Positions 1 through 13,139 are shown, counted from the first letter of the stretch. The stretch: DNA of 64,000 nucleotides from Agroathelia rolfsii (GCA_018343915.1 JABRWF010000006.1:2108001-2172000), one strand, 5' to 3'. Made by a program: numbers and translations. The notes: a model not told the origin generated them from the sequence alone.

Positions 1-887
1 TTCCAGTAACTTCTGCATGGAAGTGATATGTACTACATGCTCTGATTGACAAGACAGCGGTCTAGTAGACAGTGCGCTTTCCAATCGTGACGAGAGCACG
101 TTTCGGAAACTACTGAAGATCGATATGATCTCGCTCGCAAATAATATTGACGTCCAAGGAAGTAGAAGAATACTCGATAATAAGGAAAAGACAGCCGCGC
201 CAACACCGATCCAAAGGTATTCTTCCGCTAGTTTCAATATGGCCTAAAGTCAAACGTTGATCAACTTCGTATTTCACAATTAAAGATTAACCATAATAAC
301 GTCAACCTTGGTCGAATCAATTTTTATATATCTTGTGAGCATCCATATGGAGAGAAAGCAGAGGATTCGCGAAGCTAGGGTTAGTCGCGGCAATCTGCTC
401 TTTGTCAGCCCAGCTGTATAGATAGTGTCGTCAATCGATTATTATCCAAGTATCTAATGTAGCTTGACAAGCCTGTAAATCCTATAACCACCAAGAATAT
501 TGCAACAATTGCTCGGGATGCCGCCGTGTTTGTTATTATGAGATGGAGGTACAGCCCCAAACACGAAAGCCCGATAGCCAAGAGCGCCCCGGTCAGATTC
601 AGGATAGTAAGTTCAATATGCTGGGCCAAGTTTTCTTGCACATTGAAGACAAGGTTTTTTACGGTAATAATGAGAAATAGTGTCTGGTCATTGCTGCCCA
701 GATGATTGATAGGGTGAGTAACGACAACAAGAGCGCAAAGAGTCGTTGCAAGGATGTTTGCGAGAGCGCGCCGGTTAATGAAATAACCGACGAGTCTCAA
801 TCGCCGAAGGCGTCGGATGCTATCAAGTACGAGCATAGTAGACCTCCCAAGACGACTCCTATCAAGGAATGACTCGGAATGTTTCAA
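1..887 (-). CDS. ArAE_2/DUF2421-type membrane transporter, paralog A (partial, N-terminal part)
   Basis: N-terminal part of a predicted multi-pass membrane protein of the fungal aromatic-acid-exporter-like group (6TM N-terminal domain followed by DUF2421). The first exon, read leftward from 887, carries hydrophobic segments such as ALANILATTLCALVVV and LTGALLAIGLSCLGLYLHL. A second exon below about 410 reads LTKSRLPRLTLASRILCF. Both exons align closely with the neighbouring gene at 1109-4789, including intron placement, so the two are tandem duplicates. The start at 887 is the longest choice; an internal ATG at 836 would remove a poorly conserved 17-residue leader. The 3' part lies beyond the window edge, so I cannot judge whether the gene is intact. 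Function is inferred from the family: export of organic or aromatic acids is plausible but unproven. Confidence 0.75.
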
Positions 888-1108
888 AAGGATTCGTCAT
901 TTTGTTCGGCTTTGTGTTTTTTACATAGGGACCATCCGCTGAGACGACCTTGATCCGATTTTCGGCTGTGGGGCTACGAACAATTATTGACGTAGTGTGA
1001 ACCCAATGCGGCGTTTATGGTTAGTTCGGGAAACAAAGGAACCAAAATTTACAACCAAGAGGGTAAATACATACATACACCTAATAGGTAAGTATTGATC
1101 GAATATTC

Positions 1109-4100
1109 CTATACTATATCACGTGCACCATCCCAGCCCCAAGAGACCTTCTTGGTTATGTGTCCCCTGCCATTGCCTTCCTCATATAAGCTCACATCCC
1201 GCGATGGAAGTGCACTAGGCGTAACCATCCAGCTCGCTGTCCCAAACAAATCTCTGCAGATGTCCAATAGTTCATGTACGGTGTCCACAAAGTTCCGCAT
1301 AGCTTCTGTCTCTGCAAAAGAATAGACAAGGGAGTAGCCCATCGCAAAGGGGTCTTTCTTTCTTGCTTCTTGGATGCGCTCTTCGACTTGATCTTCTAGT
1401 ATTTGGAGAGCTTGGCGGGCAGATGGCAGAAACTGTGGCAGTGGCTGTCGTGCCATGAAGACTTGCTCGCATGCGAACAATGATACGCAAACGCACGATA
1501 TCTACCTCAGGATGATAAGCAAATAATTAGAGAAAGATACACGAAACGTGTCTTACCAATTCCCGCCTCTCCTGAAAGACAGCCGCGACAGTCTCTCGTC
1601 TTGGTATATTTTCTCGGATTTTACGGAGACCCGTCATCTGATCTAATGCTTTTTGTAATGCTTGTACCACCTGCTGGTAGCTGCGCATGGGTTTCTATAC
1701 CGAAACATAAGTAACTGCATGCGACTAATGAAAGAAGGAACTCGCAGGCATCAGACTTAATTCATCATTCATGTTTTTTAAAAGAGTTGTGAGATTCATA
1801 AGCGAGTTTCGTATTTGAATCTCGGCTTTAGTGATCGTACGCTTTTCGTGGTTATGGGTCATGTGGGCCGCTGGATTCTGGACAATGTCGCTATTTAAGG
1901 CTCCACCTTTGTAATGCTCTAGGACTGTATATTCCTCTGACTCACCGGCACAGAGAGAGATACAGATTGCTCAGAAGACCAATGGTTCGGCTAGTTTGGC
2001 TCAGGAATAATATCTAAAAATAAGAGGTGAATAAAAACTCGGTCCGGAAAGTCAATACGTTGAACGCCTTACTCTGCAGTGGCGAGGAAAAACAAGACTG
2101 TTCATCATCAATGCTCCAACTTCAGAAAGATGTCAGCTAAGCGGTAAACGAGCCGTAGAACAACACATACTGATTCCTGCAATAATCATTGCTACTCGAA
2201 AACAGGCTAGAACTGACGGACGGATACATCATCAGAACAATCATTATACGAGACTCGGACTGCGTACCGAGAACGGATCCATAAGAATCGGTGTTGAGGT
2301 ATTGTTGGAATGCAATTGGCGGTATTGTAATCAATCTGGAATTATTGAGCTCAGAAGTAATACTGGGATGAAGTGGACCCAACATACGCCACTGTACCAA
2401 TAGGTGGTACACTGGAGTGCATGATAAACCAGCCAAAAATAACTTCGCCCAACTAAGAATGAAGGTTTTAAGCTATTAACTCCCTTGATGGGTGAGATCA
2501 CTTACAGTAACCAGTACGACAAGGCCATATGGGTTCGCATGAACAATAAGCCATGTCTATGGAACGTCAGGTCAATATATCAAGATCAGTTCTGATAAAA
2601 CCAATACCCACAATGTATGCATATACAGCACCAAATAGGGTTCCTAACTGAAAGAGTATTAGTCACGGAATTGATCGAAGGTTAATTATCTGGCTTACTA
2701 CACGCAAATACCCCACTCGCCATGTTGCTCCAGTATTAGTTTCCAGAACATACAAATAGCTTATGATCATCCATGGTGCGTGCATATGGGTGACGTAGTA
2801 AACTAAATTTACAATAAATATTTAGAACAGCGATAACATCCGATTTCTCTTGCTTACGGCTAGAATGACCAGGTAAGAATGCTGGAATACCCAAGAGGGC
2901 TATCCCTGCTGCATTCTTGAACGCATGTTGCAAATGACTGGAATTCTTGATCGAATTCAGAACTCGTGACAAGCGTATGCGGAAGCGCAAGACGGTGTTG
3001 ACGTTCCATAGGTTTGACAGTGATATGGTACGAATTCGACTTAGGTGTTTCTTCGATCGTTCTAGTAGAGATGCAGGAGATGAAGGTAATTCTCCTACAG
3101 CCATGTGCATTATCTGAGCGTCGGCTAGTCCTCTTCGGGCTTCCTCTTCTGTGAGTGATGTCGTCGGAGGCGGAGTGTCAGAGTTGGAAAAGGGGCTATC
3201 ATCCTCTTCCATAAACGTTCTAGGAGAAGCTCCCAGCCAGGCTAGAGAGAAACGTGGATACCAGAGTCGTAATCTAGAATTTTGATACGTTGCAGATACT
3301 CTAATAGCGATGTCGATCGCTTTCTGCATCTCGTGGGCCATCTATGGAATGTAAGCTTTTGTTCGCTGAGGGCAGTCTAACAACGTACCTGTGTCAGGGA
3401 TATGATAAATAGGCACAAATCGAATGTTTCAGGTGAAAACAACGCGCTGTCGAGGTCTCGTTGTTCGATTGCTTGTCTTTGCTCCATATCGGATTCGTCT
3501 GAAAAGCGCTGCAGTGCCTCTCGAGCAGCATCTCTGGCTTCTATGAGACGGTCGTTTGCTTTGGCCAACGTCAGCATATCCAAGGCGAGGTCTTGTCTTG
3601 CAGCCGATTTCTGGAAGGCTAGGACTATGATGTTTTCAACCGTCGACATCGAAAGGACTAAAGCCTCTCCCAGCTCGGTAGCGAGGGGCTGGAAGATTTT
3701 AACAATCCGATTCTCGGCGCGTAGGAACGGCGATTCCTCGAAAGTCATGCCCCATGAGAGCTCTCTTCTAATGTGTTCTACTATAGCGATTAAGGGTCGA
3801 ATAACTTTAACTGCATAGATGAAGTGGCCTCGTGTCAAACTGGTTATATGCTAGTAAAATGGATCGCACTTACCACTAACTCGTCCTAGTCTAAGTTCGA
3901 AAGCAGCATATGTGTAGGCAACATTAAGTGCTGCGGATTTCTTTAGCAGTTCTTCCTGGCGTATGCGGATTACGGATGCTGTTCGCTCGTTTGGCTGGGA
4001 GATAGCAAAGGCATCGTTGAGGGTTGATGCAAGAGTGTTCCTTAGGGTGGCGAAGACGGATGACGTTTCTTCGGCGAATAAAGTTGATGTCCATGGCAGT

Positions 4101-4789
4101 AGTAAAATGCTTGCAAGCAGCGAAAAGACGGCAGCACCGACGCAGATCCAAATGAATTCTTCGGCCAGCGCTGCGACATCCTATAGAAACACATGTAAGA
4201 AAACCAGAGTAGATCAATGAATAGACAAGACAAAGACCTCTATAGAGTTTATTTGAACATAGTCCGTTAACATAAATATGGCAACAAAGCACAGAATCCG
4301 TGATGCAAGGGTCAGGCGTGGTAATCTACTCTTGGTCCATCCAGCTAAAGATGTGGTGAACAGCAAAGATTTAGTGAACGCATATTTATGACAGCGAGCA
4401 TCAGTGTTATACAGACCCAAGAAGCTGATGACAACAAGAAATGAAGCAACAATTGTACGAGAAGCAGCAGAGTTTGTGGCGATGAGATGTAAATATAACC
4501 CCAAAGAAGAAAGTCCGATCCCCAAAAGTGCGCCAGCCAGATTGAGTATGGTAAGTTCGAGTTGTAGAGCGAGATCTCGCTGAACATAGAAGACGATGGC
4601 CTTGATAGTAAGTATCAAAAATACGGCGGACCCATGTCCACCAAGCCGGGAGACAGGTCGGATGACTACAGCGAGGGCACAGAGGGCAGTGGAAATAGCA
4701 TTTGCTATTGCGCGATTTGTGACATAGGACGATATTTTGCTGGATCTAATGGTTTGAGAAAAATGAGAAAATCTAAGCATGATAAACAT
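1109..4789 (-). CDS. ArAE_2/DUF2421-type membrane transporter, paralog B
   Basis: Multi-exon gene for a large integral membrane protein. The N-terminal exon (4214-4789) has several hydrophobic helices, among them AIANAISTALCALAVVI and LAGALLGIGLSSLGLYLHL, typical of the fungal 6TM N-terminal domain (PF10337 type). Middle exons at 3377-3838 and 2736-3341 encode helical cytosolic segments. The last exon (1109-1480) ends in a DUF2421-like tail with MARQPLPQFLPSARQAL. The family is related to aromatic-acid exporters and is often annotated only as a putative transporter of the ER or plasma membrane. The gene lies head to tail behind paralog A, with about 220 bases between this stop and the start of A, and it diverges from the myosin gene. 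I see no frame break, though the exon joins in 1500-2740 were not fully resolved. Confidence 0.78.
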
Positions 4790-5106
4790 CTATTTTCCAA
4801 GAGCTGAACCCAGATCATAAATTAGTCTAAGGGGGGAAGTAGTAGTAGGAGGGAAAGGTGAGGTGACATATCCGCATAAGTGGACTCAAGTAGCAAAAAT
4901 ATAAGCGCTAATATAAGCGCGGAAAATGCAGGCTGGGGACGGAAGGAAAGACGGAAAAAAGGAAGGCGCCGGCGAGATAACCCGCTTTAGAAGTGTCTCG
5001 GGCCGGCTCGTTTCCAAATAGGAAGACGTGACGGGATGGTACTTGCAGCGTTCTCGTTGCACTGTAGAACCATCAACGCGTATACCCCTCCCGCCTTTCG
5101 ACGGCC
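4790..5106. promoter_or_regulatory. Divergent intergenic region with an 11-base direct repeat
   Basis: The 317 bases between the start codons of transporter B (leftward) and myosin V (rightward) must hold both promoters. An exact direct repeat AATATAAGCGC occurs at 4898-4908 and 4910-4920, a 12-base period, followed by a purine-rich stretch. No standard TATA box stands out. A regulatory role is inferred from position only. Confidence 0.4.
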
Positions 5107-8100
5107 ATGGCCGAAAATATCTACAGCAAGGGAACCAGGGTATGGTTCGAGGACAAGGAAGTCGCCTGGATTTCTGCAGAGGTCACCGCCGTAACAAGGG
5201 GCACTGATGACTCCGTTAAACTCGTCTTTGTCGACGAGCGAGGCAAGGTCTGTGGAGAAGCCAGAGTTGCATAAGTGTCGTTCCAGTCAGTTGCTTACAC
5301 AACACATAGGAAATCGTTATAAACACAACCGTCAAAGAGATTCGGGACGGTGCTGAAAATCTGCCTCCTTTGCGCAATCCGCCTCTATTGGAAACCGCTG
5401 ACGACTTGGCAACGCTTTCACATCTAAATGAGCCCTCTGGTGTGCCTCACTGACCGTGTTTGCAATGTCTTTTTGGACTAACGAATCTTCCTAGTACTTC
5501 ATACCATTCGCAATCGTTATGCCCAGCACAGTATATATACCTACTCCGGAATCGTGCTCATCGCCGTAAACCCGTTCCAACGCGTGACCCTTTATGGCCC
5601 AGAGATCATTCAGGCCTACAGTGGACGTCGACGTGGTGAACTTGAGCCACATCTGTTTGCCATAGCCGAAGATGCATACACTGCTATGGCCAAAGAAGGA
5701 ATGGGTCAAACTATCATTGTCTCAGGAGAAAGGTCTGCCGATCCTATAATCTGCTTGGTTCTCATCTAATTGTATTCTGTAGTGGTGCTGGCAAAACAGA
5801 ATCAGTGAGTTACACTCTTGCATATCTTCGTATCAGAGATTTAATCTCGTCATTAGGCCAAATTCATCATGAGATATCTTGCATCAGTCAATCCACCAGA
5901 TGTCGTTGGAAAGAAGGCGAAGACTTCTCTTGATGAATCGAGTGAGATCGAGCGACAGATCCTTGCTACTAACCCCATTCTGGAAGCCTTCGGTAACGCC
6001 AAAACAACCAGGAACGATAACTCTTCTCGTTTCGGAAAGTATATTCAGGTAAAATCTTGCTTTCAAGGCTCATAATTTCCTCTTGCTAATCCTTTTGTTC
6101 ATCAGATTCTGTTCGATGGTAAAACAGAGATTGTTGGAGCTCGTATTCGCACTTATCTGCTGGAACGGTCACGAATCGTTTTCCAACCTCTGACGGAACG
6201 TAATTATCATATTTTCTACCAGCTGTGCGCAGGCGCACCCTTGAAAGAACGCAAGGATCTGGGTCTTGATACGGATATTACGAAGTTCTTTTATCTTAAA
6301 CAAGGCGGTCCTCAATCTACGCCCATCAACGGCGTCGACGATGCTGAAGAATTCCGAGCCACGCAGCACGCGCTATCTACTGTCGGCATTAGTGTCGAAA
6401 AGCAATGGGCTGTCTTCCGTCTGCTTTCTGCTTTACTGCATTTAGGCAACGTGAAGATCACAGGAGTGCGTTCCGAATCCAACATCGACGAAAATGATAC
6501 CTCGTTGCTCCTCGCCACTCGTTTCTTGGGCGTCAACCTGGCCGAGTTCAAGAAATGGACTGTCAAAAAGCAGATCACGACACGCTCGGAGAAAATCGTA
6601 ACGGCGCTTAATGTCGCCCAGGCTACGGTGGTCCGAGACAGCGTTGCTAAATTTGTCTACGCTTGTCTATTCGAATGGCTAGTCGCGATCGTCAACGAGA
6701 GCTTGGCTGGCGAGCATGGTGATGCTGCGGAGCGTGCGGAAATGTTCATTGGTGTGCTTGATATCTATGGTTTCGAGCACTTCAAGAAGGTGGGTAGCGG
6801 ATTAAAAGCACAAAATGGTTATCTCATTCAATCCTTCATAGAACTCCTTCGAGCAATTCTCTATCAACTACGCAAATGAGAAGCTTCAACAAGAGGTTAC
6901 TTGTTTATTATCACCTTTAAGAAGATCTTTGCTCATTTCCCTGCCAGTTCAACTCGCATGTGTTCAAGCTCGAGCAAGAAGAGTATCTCAAAGAACAGAT
7001 CAACTGGACTTTCATTGACTTCTCAGACAATCAACCTTGTATCGATGTCATCGAGGGCAAGTTGGGAGTTCTTGCTCTGCTTGACGAAGAGTCTCGTCTG
7101 CCATCGGGTAGCGACGCCTCGTTCCTACAAAAACTTAACAACCAACTAGACAAGCCAGAGAATAAAGCGGTGTACAAGAAGCCTCGTTTCGGGAACTCGG
7201 CCTTCACTATTGCTCACTATGCGCTAGATGTCACGTACGAAGTAGAAGGCTTCTTGGAAAAGAACAGGGACACTGTACCTGATGAGCACATGGCTCTTCT
7301 GGCGTCGACGAAGAATAACTTCTTGAAGGAAGTTTTGGACGCTGCCCTGGCAACCACCAAACCAGCGGAAAGTCCTGCCCCAGGTTCGCCCCTGCCTTCT
7401 GACTCTGCCAGTACCGGCTCTCGTCGATCATCTGTTATCCCCGATCCGGGACGATCTTCCTTGGTATCGTCTGCCAATGCGTCCCAGGGCGGTCCCAAGC
7501 GTCCAGGTGGTGTCATCAAGAAGCCCACTCAGGGTTCCATCTTCAAAGCCTCTCTCATCACGCTCATGGACACGTTGAGTGTGACGAATGTGCACTACAT
7601 CCGTTGCATTAAACCCAACGAAGCTAAGCGTCCCTGGGAGTTTACGCCTCAGCAGGTACTGGGTCAACTCCGTGCGTGTGGTGTTTTGGAGACCATTCGA
7701 ATTAGTTGTGCAGGATATCCTACTCGCTGGACCTATGAGGAGTTCGCTGAACGGTTGGTAACCTTCCTTATTGCGCCTTCTCTTTAATCTGACATTATCA
7801 TAGCTACTACATGCTTGTTCCTTCATCTGAATGGGCGCCCATGATCCAGAAACTTGAGCTCAAGAACCTCTGTAATCTCATTCTAGAAAAGACCATCAAT
7901 GATCCAGACAAGTATCAGAGCGGCTTGACGAAGATCTTCTTCAGGGCTGGCATGTTAGCCGCACTGGAAAGTATGCGCGCCGATCGGCTGAACTACTTGG
8001 TCACCGTCGTTCAGAAGAACATGCGCAGGCGTATGGCCGTCAAGAAGTACCAAGAGCTTCGAAAGGCAACGATCAAGATCCAGACCTGGTGGCGTGGAAT

Positions 8101-10765
8101 TTCAGCGAAGCGCTTGGTGGAACGTTTGAGAAGGGATGCATCCGCGCTCAGACTGCAAACAGCCGTTCGCCGATATCTCCAAAGAAAGAACTTCCTGGAT
8201 GTCAAGCATTCCGTTATCTTGTTCCAGAGCCGTAAGTGTCTATACTGTAATCGAAGCCACTGTCAATTCACCCAAAGAGAACGCCAGGTGTTCGTGGTGC
8301 GCAGGCAAGGCATGCGTTCAAGGAGAGGCGAACTGGAGAGGCCGCTCTTTTGCTTCAGAGCTTATCTCGTGGCGTGTATGTGACTTCTTGATCATACATC
8401 TTCCGTCTTTTGATTGCTGAAACTTTCTTTACAGCTTGCTGAGGAGATTATTCCGTACAGATGTGAAACACGTCATCTACTTACAGTCTTGCATCCGTCG
8501 AAAGAGGGCCATCCGAGAACTCAAGGTGTTGAAAGCCGAGGCACGCTCCGTATCCAAGTTCAAGGAGATCTCGTATCGGCTGGAAAACAAGGTTGTTGAA
8601 CTCACCCAGAACTTGCAAAAGCGTACCGAGGAGAAGAAGGACCTCCAAGCCAGACTTTCGGAGCTTGAGCAGCAGCTACAGCAGTGGGCCACCCGGCACG
8701 AGGAGGCCGATGCAAGGGCGAAGCAATTCCAGAGCAACCTTCAGAACACGGAGGCTGAACTTGCTCGTCGCGACCAGCTACTTCAGGCTAAGGCTGACGT
8801 CGAGAAGAAGCTCGAAGAAGCACTCGCGAAGGCTACTGAGAAAGACACTGTTATTCAGAAGCTCACTGACGACCTCTCTCGCCAGGCCGTGCAGCTGGAA
8901 GCACAACAGAAAGTCATTGATAATACACCCGTTCGCAGCTCTGATGACAGCTCCGTGATCATGACGCTCAAGAACGAAGTCAGCAGCCTACGCGAGCAGC
9001 TCAACCGAGCCAACGCTCTGAACTCCCTAACCAGAGGTCGTGCAGCAGAGCCCACGTCTCCCACCTTTGCACCTACGCTACGGATGCCAGAAGCCAACGG
9101 CAGTACTCCTACCAGCGCAACTGCTGTCGGTGTCGGCCGTCATCAACGTCGCCATAGCTCTGCTGGTGTATACAACATTGAACCTCATGACAACCGTACA
9201 TCAACCGACGAACTCATGTTCGAATCTAAACGTGCACAAGCTCTCAATCCTCGTGCCGTATCAGTGGCATACAACGGAGAAGATAACTTCATGCGCTTGC
9301 GCACCCCGAGCGGTGTCCAGCAGGACTCGCGCCATGGCGACCCGGCCCAGGAGAAGATTGCACTTTTACTGGATGCGAAGAGACTCGACGAGGATGTCCT
9401 CGAAGGGTTAATCAAGGGACTGAAGATCCCCGCTCCCAGCCTTACCAACGTGTCTGCTATGAAGGAAATCTTGTTCCCTGCTAATCTCATTAGCTTAGTG
9501 ACGAACGAGATGTGGCGATACGGTCTCATTCCTGAGAGCGAACGGTTCCTTGCCAATGTCATGCAAGCTATTCAGTCCCATGTCATGGTTTGTCCTTCTC
9601 TCTATGCCACTCTTCGAGAGACTAACATATCTTTCTTAGTCATTTCAAGGGGAAGACGCTATCATCCCGGGCATATACTGGCTTTCGAACGTGCATGAAA
9701 TGCTCTCATTCATCTGCGTGGCCGAGAGTGACATGCTTCAGGGCATTGGTCCCGGTGCCGACACATCGATCCGGCCATTCGACTGGGATGACTATGAGCG
9801 CCTGGTACTCGTGGTTAAACACGATCTCGATAGTCTTGAGTACAACGTCTACCACACCTGGATGACGGAGACGAAGAAGAGGCTGTCTAAGATGGTTATT
9901 CCTGCGCTGATAGAGAGCCAGTCTTTACCTGGCTTCACGACGAGCGACGGCAGCGGCAGGCTGTTTAACAGGCTGCTTAACCAGAACACGACACCCGCGT
10001 ACTCTATGGACGACATTCTCAACTTGCTCAACAAGGTCTGGAAGAGCTTGAAGAGTTACTATATGGAAGATTCGGTAGTACAGCAAGTAATGACAGAACT
10101 ACTCAAGCTCATTGGCACAACGAGCTTTAACGACTTACTCATGAGACGAAACTTCTCTTCCTGGAAACGAGGTACGTTTGAACATCGCTCAGAAGCAACA
10201 TGATTCAAACCTAACGACTTTTAACTAGCTATGCAAATTCAATATAACATCACGCGTATCGAAGAATGGTGCAAGTCACATGACATGCCAGAGGGTACCT
10301 TGCAATTGGAACACTTGATGCAGGCCACCAAGCTCCTCCAATTGAAAAAGGTAAGCTATCTCTTTTACGAGGCTTTGCAACATATTCATGTCGGATTTAG
10401 GCAACGGCACAAGACATCGAAATTATATATGATGTGTGCTGGATGCTCAGCCCTATGCAAATCCAACGGATGTGCACCAACTACTACGTGGCAGACTACG
10501 AGGTTCGCACGATTTGTCATATTTCTGATGACTCCTAATATTGATATGTCGCAAACAGAGTCCCATCTCTCCCGAAATCCTCCGTGTTGTAGCATCAAAA
10601 GTCCAAGCCAACGACCGCAACGACCATCTCCTGTTATCGCCGGAGACGGATGAAGTCGGACCATATGAGCTGCCTCTTCCACGAGACGTATCCGGATTGG
10701 AGACTTATGTCCCAGCCTATCTTAACGTCGCCCATCTCCGTCGGCTTGCCGCTCTGGTGGCGTAA
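5107..10765 (+). CDS. MYO2: Class V myosin heavy chain
   Basis: Actin motor that carries secretory vesicles and organelles along actin cables. Reading order: an N-terminal SH3-like segment beginning [19 protein letters not shown]; motor domain with the P-loop [10 protein letters not shown] split by an intron near 5733-5783; a head segment [11 protein letters not shown] near 6760; the actin-binding/converter part with [14 protein letters not shown] near 7600-7640; IQ-like light-chain sites near 7980-8500 (for example [15 protein letters not shown]); a coiled coil near 8540-8980; and a C-terminal dilute/DIL cargo domain from about 9690. The last exon ends LRRLAALVA at 10765. This order and total size match fungal Myo2/MyoE and exclude class I or II myosins. 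At least eight short introns are present. The start at 5107 is the first ATG giving the canonical N-terminus. Confidence 0.95.
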
Positions 10766-11040
10766 TAAAGCAGTCGTTGTCTCATTGTCTCAGTCTTTCT
10801 TTTGCTACATCACTTTTCTATACTTCTGCAGGGAAATGTTGCAACATCTTGTTTCTTCTATCCATCACGCACCTGCGGTATTCTGGATCTAATTTACACG
10901 ATACCACCTAGCGGCCATCATTCTACTAGTTACTAGAACCATATACGGTCACTGTATTCTCTTAACGGTCACGCATGATTACACGGATACTTAATGATAT
11001 CATGATTTTATCCATGAGACAGTCTAACAGATATTTGGGA

Positions 11041-12008
11041 TCAAGAACACAGCGTAATATGTAAACTGCTGCCTTCGTCGACTTGAGAAGCTAAAGGCTG
11101 ATCATTTCTCAGTGGAATACCGGCATCATCAGTTGACACATCTCGGAATTCCAGGCGCTGACGGAAAAAAGTCAAACACCTAGTTACTTTCTCACTGAAG
11201 TTGAAACATACATGGGAATCAGATCTAGATATAGAAAGAAAGGCGGCCAGGACGTCGATTGCTTTTCCTGTGCCTATAGACTTTACCCAGGTAGAAAGAT
11301 ATTCAAGTTAGCATGAATCTGATCAAAACCTGTGTCCCCCCTTGACAAGGATACCTTGCGAAGCCACACGATCGACTCTTTTGAATCTGAGTCAAGCCCC
11401 TTGACTTTAATGTGCAGGCGCTCAGACACAGGCACACTACTGGCATTGTCTTTTGGGTCACCGGGCACCGCACGATGCCGCATTTTCATTGCCTCGACTT
11501 TCTTGAGCTGGGCTAATTTTTTAGGATCAGTTGTCTTGAAAGTTGCTCGGGAGACTGAAGTGGAGGATGAAGGCTTCTGAGCTAAAGCCTCTTTGAGAAG
11601 AGCTTTGCCCCGTGCATTTCGCTCGGTTGGTAAAGACTCTGGGGCTGGAGGTGCGCATGCATGTGCCTCAAAGTGGCGATGGCTTATTATTATACCCATG
11701 CCTTAGTATGGTTAGGCCACGAATGTCGCAAAGCAGACGCACTCTACACAGTGTAGGAGATCGCATCGAGGACAGTTCCCAAGGCCAGGTTTATCGCAGG
11801 ATGATATAGAACAACGTTCGCGTTTCTCGAGTGATCTTGCAATTTCCGAGTCTGTTGCTTGTTTATCTGTTCCAGCCGGGCATTCGTGCTGTGAGGGAGA
11901 AATATGGTCTCTGCAGAAGAATTTCTCGCATTGGCATTTTATTGGCAGCAGATCGAGTGCATTACAAGATTGGAGAGAGCAGTGAAGACCGATTTCAGGC
12001 AAGTCCAT
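11041..12008 (-). CDS. CUZ1: AN1-type zinc finger/UBL protein (Cuz1/ZFAND1-like)
   Basis: Predicted Cdc48- and proteasome-associated stress protein. The start at 12008 gives MDLPEIGLHCSLQSC, immediately followed by AN1-finger cysteines and histidines (CQCEKFFCRDH, then a second set CSISSCDKPGLGNCPRCDLLHC). An intron near 11670-11740 joins LLHCVD to HRHFEAHAC, completing the second finger. A linker with TDPKKLAQLKKVEAMKMRHR follows. The C-terminal half (VKSIGTGKAIDVLAAF, then an intron, then a segment ending SSLHITLCS) looks like the ubiquitin-like domain of Cuz1/ZFAND1. The known role of the family is clearance of arsenite-induced stress granules with Cdc48 and the proteasome. Its start codon is 132 bases from that of Vps2, so a shared promoter is likely. 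Confidence 0.85.
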
Positions 12009-12140
12009 GATGTTGGCGTCCGAGTCCGAGTCAGCCTGAGTGCCAGTAACATTGCAGCAATTACCCAAATCAGCCACTTGCGCGATTTGCTTCCGCCACT
12101 GCGGCTGAGCTCGCACATTCTATCACTGACGTCGACAACC
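12009..12140. promoter_or_regulatory. Compact divergent promoter, Cuz1-like/Vps2
   Basis: Only 132 bases separate the two outward-facing start codons, so both 5' UTRs and core promoters must fit here or overlap the coding regions. The segment contains runs such as CGCGATTTGC and TGACGTCGAC; the TGACGTC near 12127 resembles a CRE/ATF-type site, a tentative reading. Confidence 0.4.
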
Positions 12141-13139
12141 ATGAATATCATCGTATGCAGTCCAGCATCTCTCTGTATGCAAACACGTTTAAGATTCAGA
12201 TTTATGAGCTCAGGAAACTTTGTTTGGGCGCACTGTCACCCCCGCAGAGCGGCTGCGGCAGCATCAGCGTGCGCTTGCCAAGGCACAGCGCGAGCTAGAC
12301 CGGGAGCGAACCAAGCTCGAGCAGCAGGAGAAGAAGCTTATCATGGATATTAAGAAGAGCGCCAAAGCGGGGCAAATGGCATGTTTTCGTTAAATCCTTG
12401 TTTGATTAATCCTCTTACTCATTCGAGGTGTCTGGCGTATGTAGAGTGCATGCAAGATCATGGCCAAAGATCTCGTACGCACTCGTAGATACGTACAAAA
12501 GTTCTACCAAATGCGCACACAACTCCAAGCCGTCGGCCTCAGAATACAAACACTTCGAAGTAACCAACAGATGGCTGATGCGATGCGCGGTGCGACCAGG
12601 GTATGTGCTTTATTTCCAATAGGTTTTACTATATACAACGCCAAGAGGATCGATTTAGCTAACGGTATGATGTAGGCAATGGCATCCATGAACAGGGGTC
12701 TTAATCTCCCCGCAATTCAAAGAATCATGAACGAGTTTGAAAAGGAAAGCTCCATGATGGACATGAAGGAGGAGATGATGTCAGAAGCTGTCGACGATGT
12801 CATGGAGGACGAAGCAGAAGATGAGGAAGAGGAAGGCGACAAGATTCTGAAAGAGGTGCTGGATGAAATAGGTGTTGGTTTATCACAACAGGTCAATATT
12901 TCTCAACTTTCGTTTAGTCGTAATAACTGACACTGCTGCTGCATGTTCAGCTCACGGACGCACCAACCGGCATAGCAACGGCATCTCCCTTGGCGAGCAC
13001 CCGACAAGCAGTTGCTCTTGGCGAATCTTCGGGACCGGCCCCTCCAAGAGCCACAGGAGGCTCAAACGATGCACCCAGCAACGACATATCGGATGAGGAT
13101 GCATTGCAAGCCAGACTAGATGCTTTACGACGAGGCTGA
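12141..13139 (+). CDS. VPS2: ESCRT-III subunit Vps2/Did4 (CHMP2-like)
   Basis: Component of the ESCRT-III polymer that drives membrane scission at endosomes. The first exon is only 12 bases (12141-12152, MNII); after an intron to 12213 the protein continues ETLFGRTVTPAERLRQHQ, matching the Vps2 N-terminus. Basic helices follow (ELDRERTKLEQQEKKL, KIMAKDLVRTRRYVQK), then AMASMNRGLNLPAIQRIM, an acidic stretch DVMEDEAEDEEEEGD, VLDEIGVGLSQQL, and a C-terminal MIM1-like helix DEDALQARLDALRRG that would bind the Vps4 MIT domain. Total length is about 230 residues, as expected. At least four introns. The tiny first exon decides the start: any downstream ATG would lose the conserved N-terminus. Confidence 0.93.
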
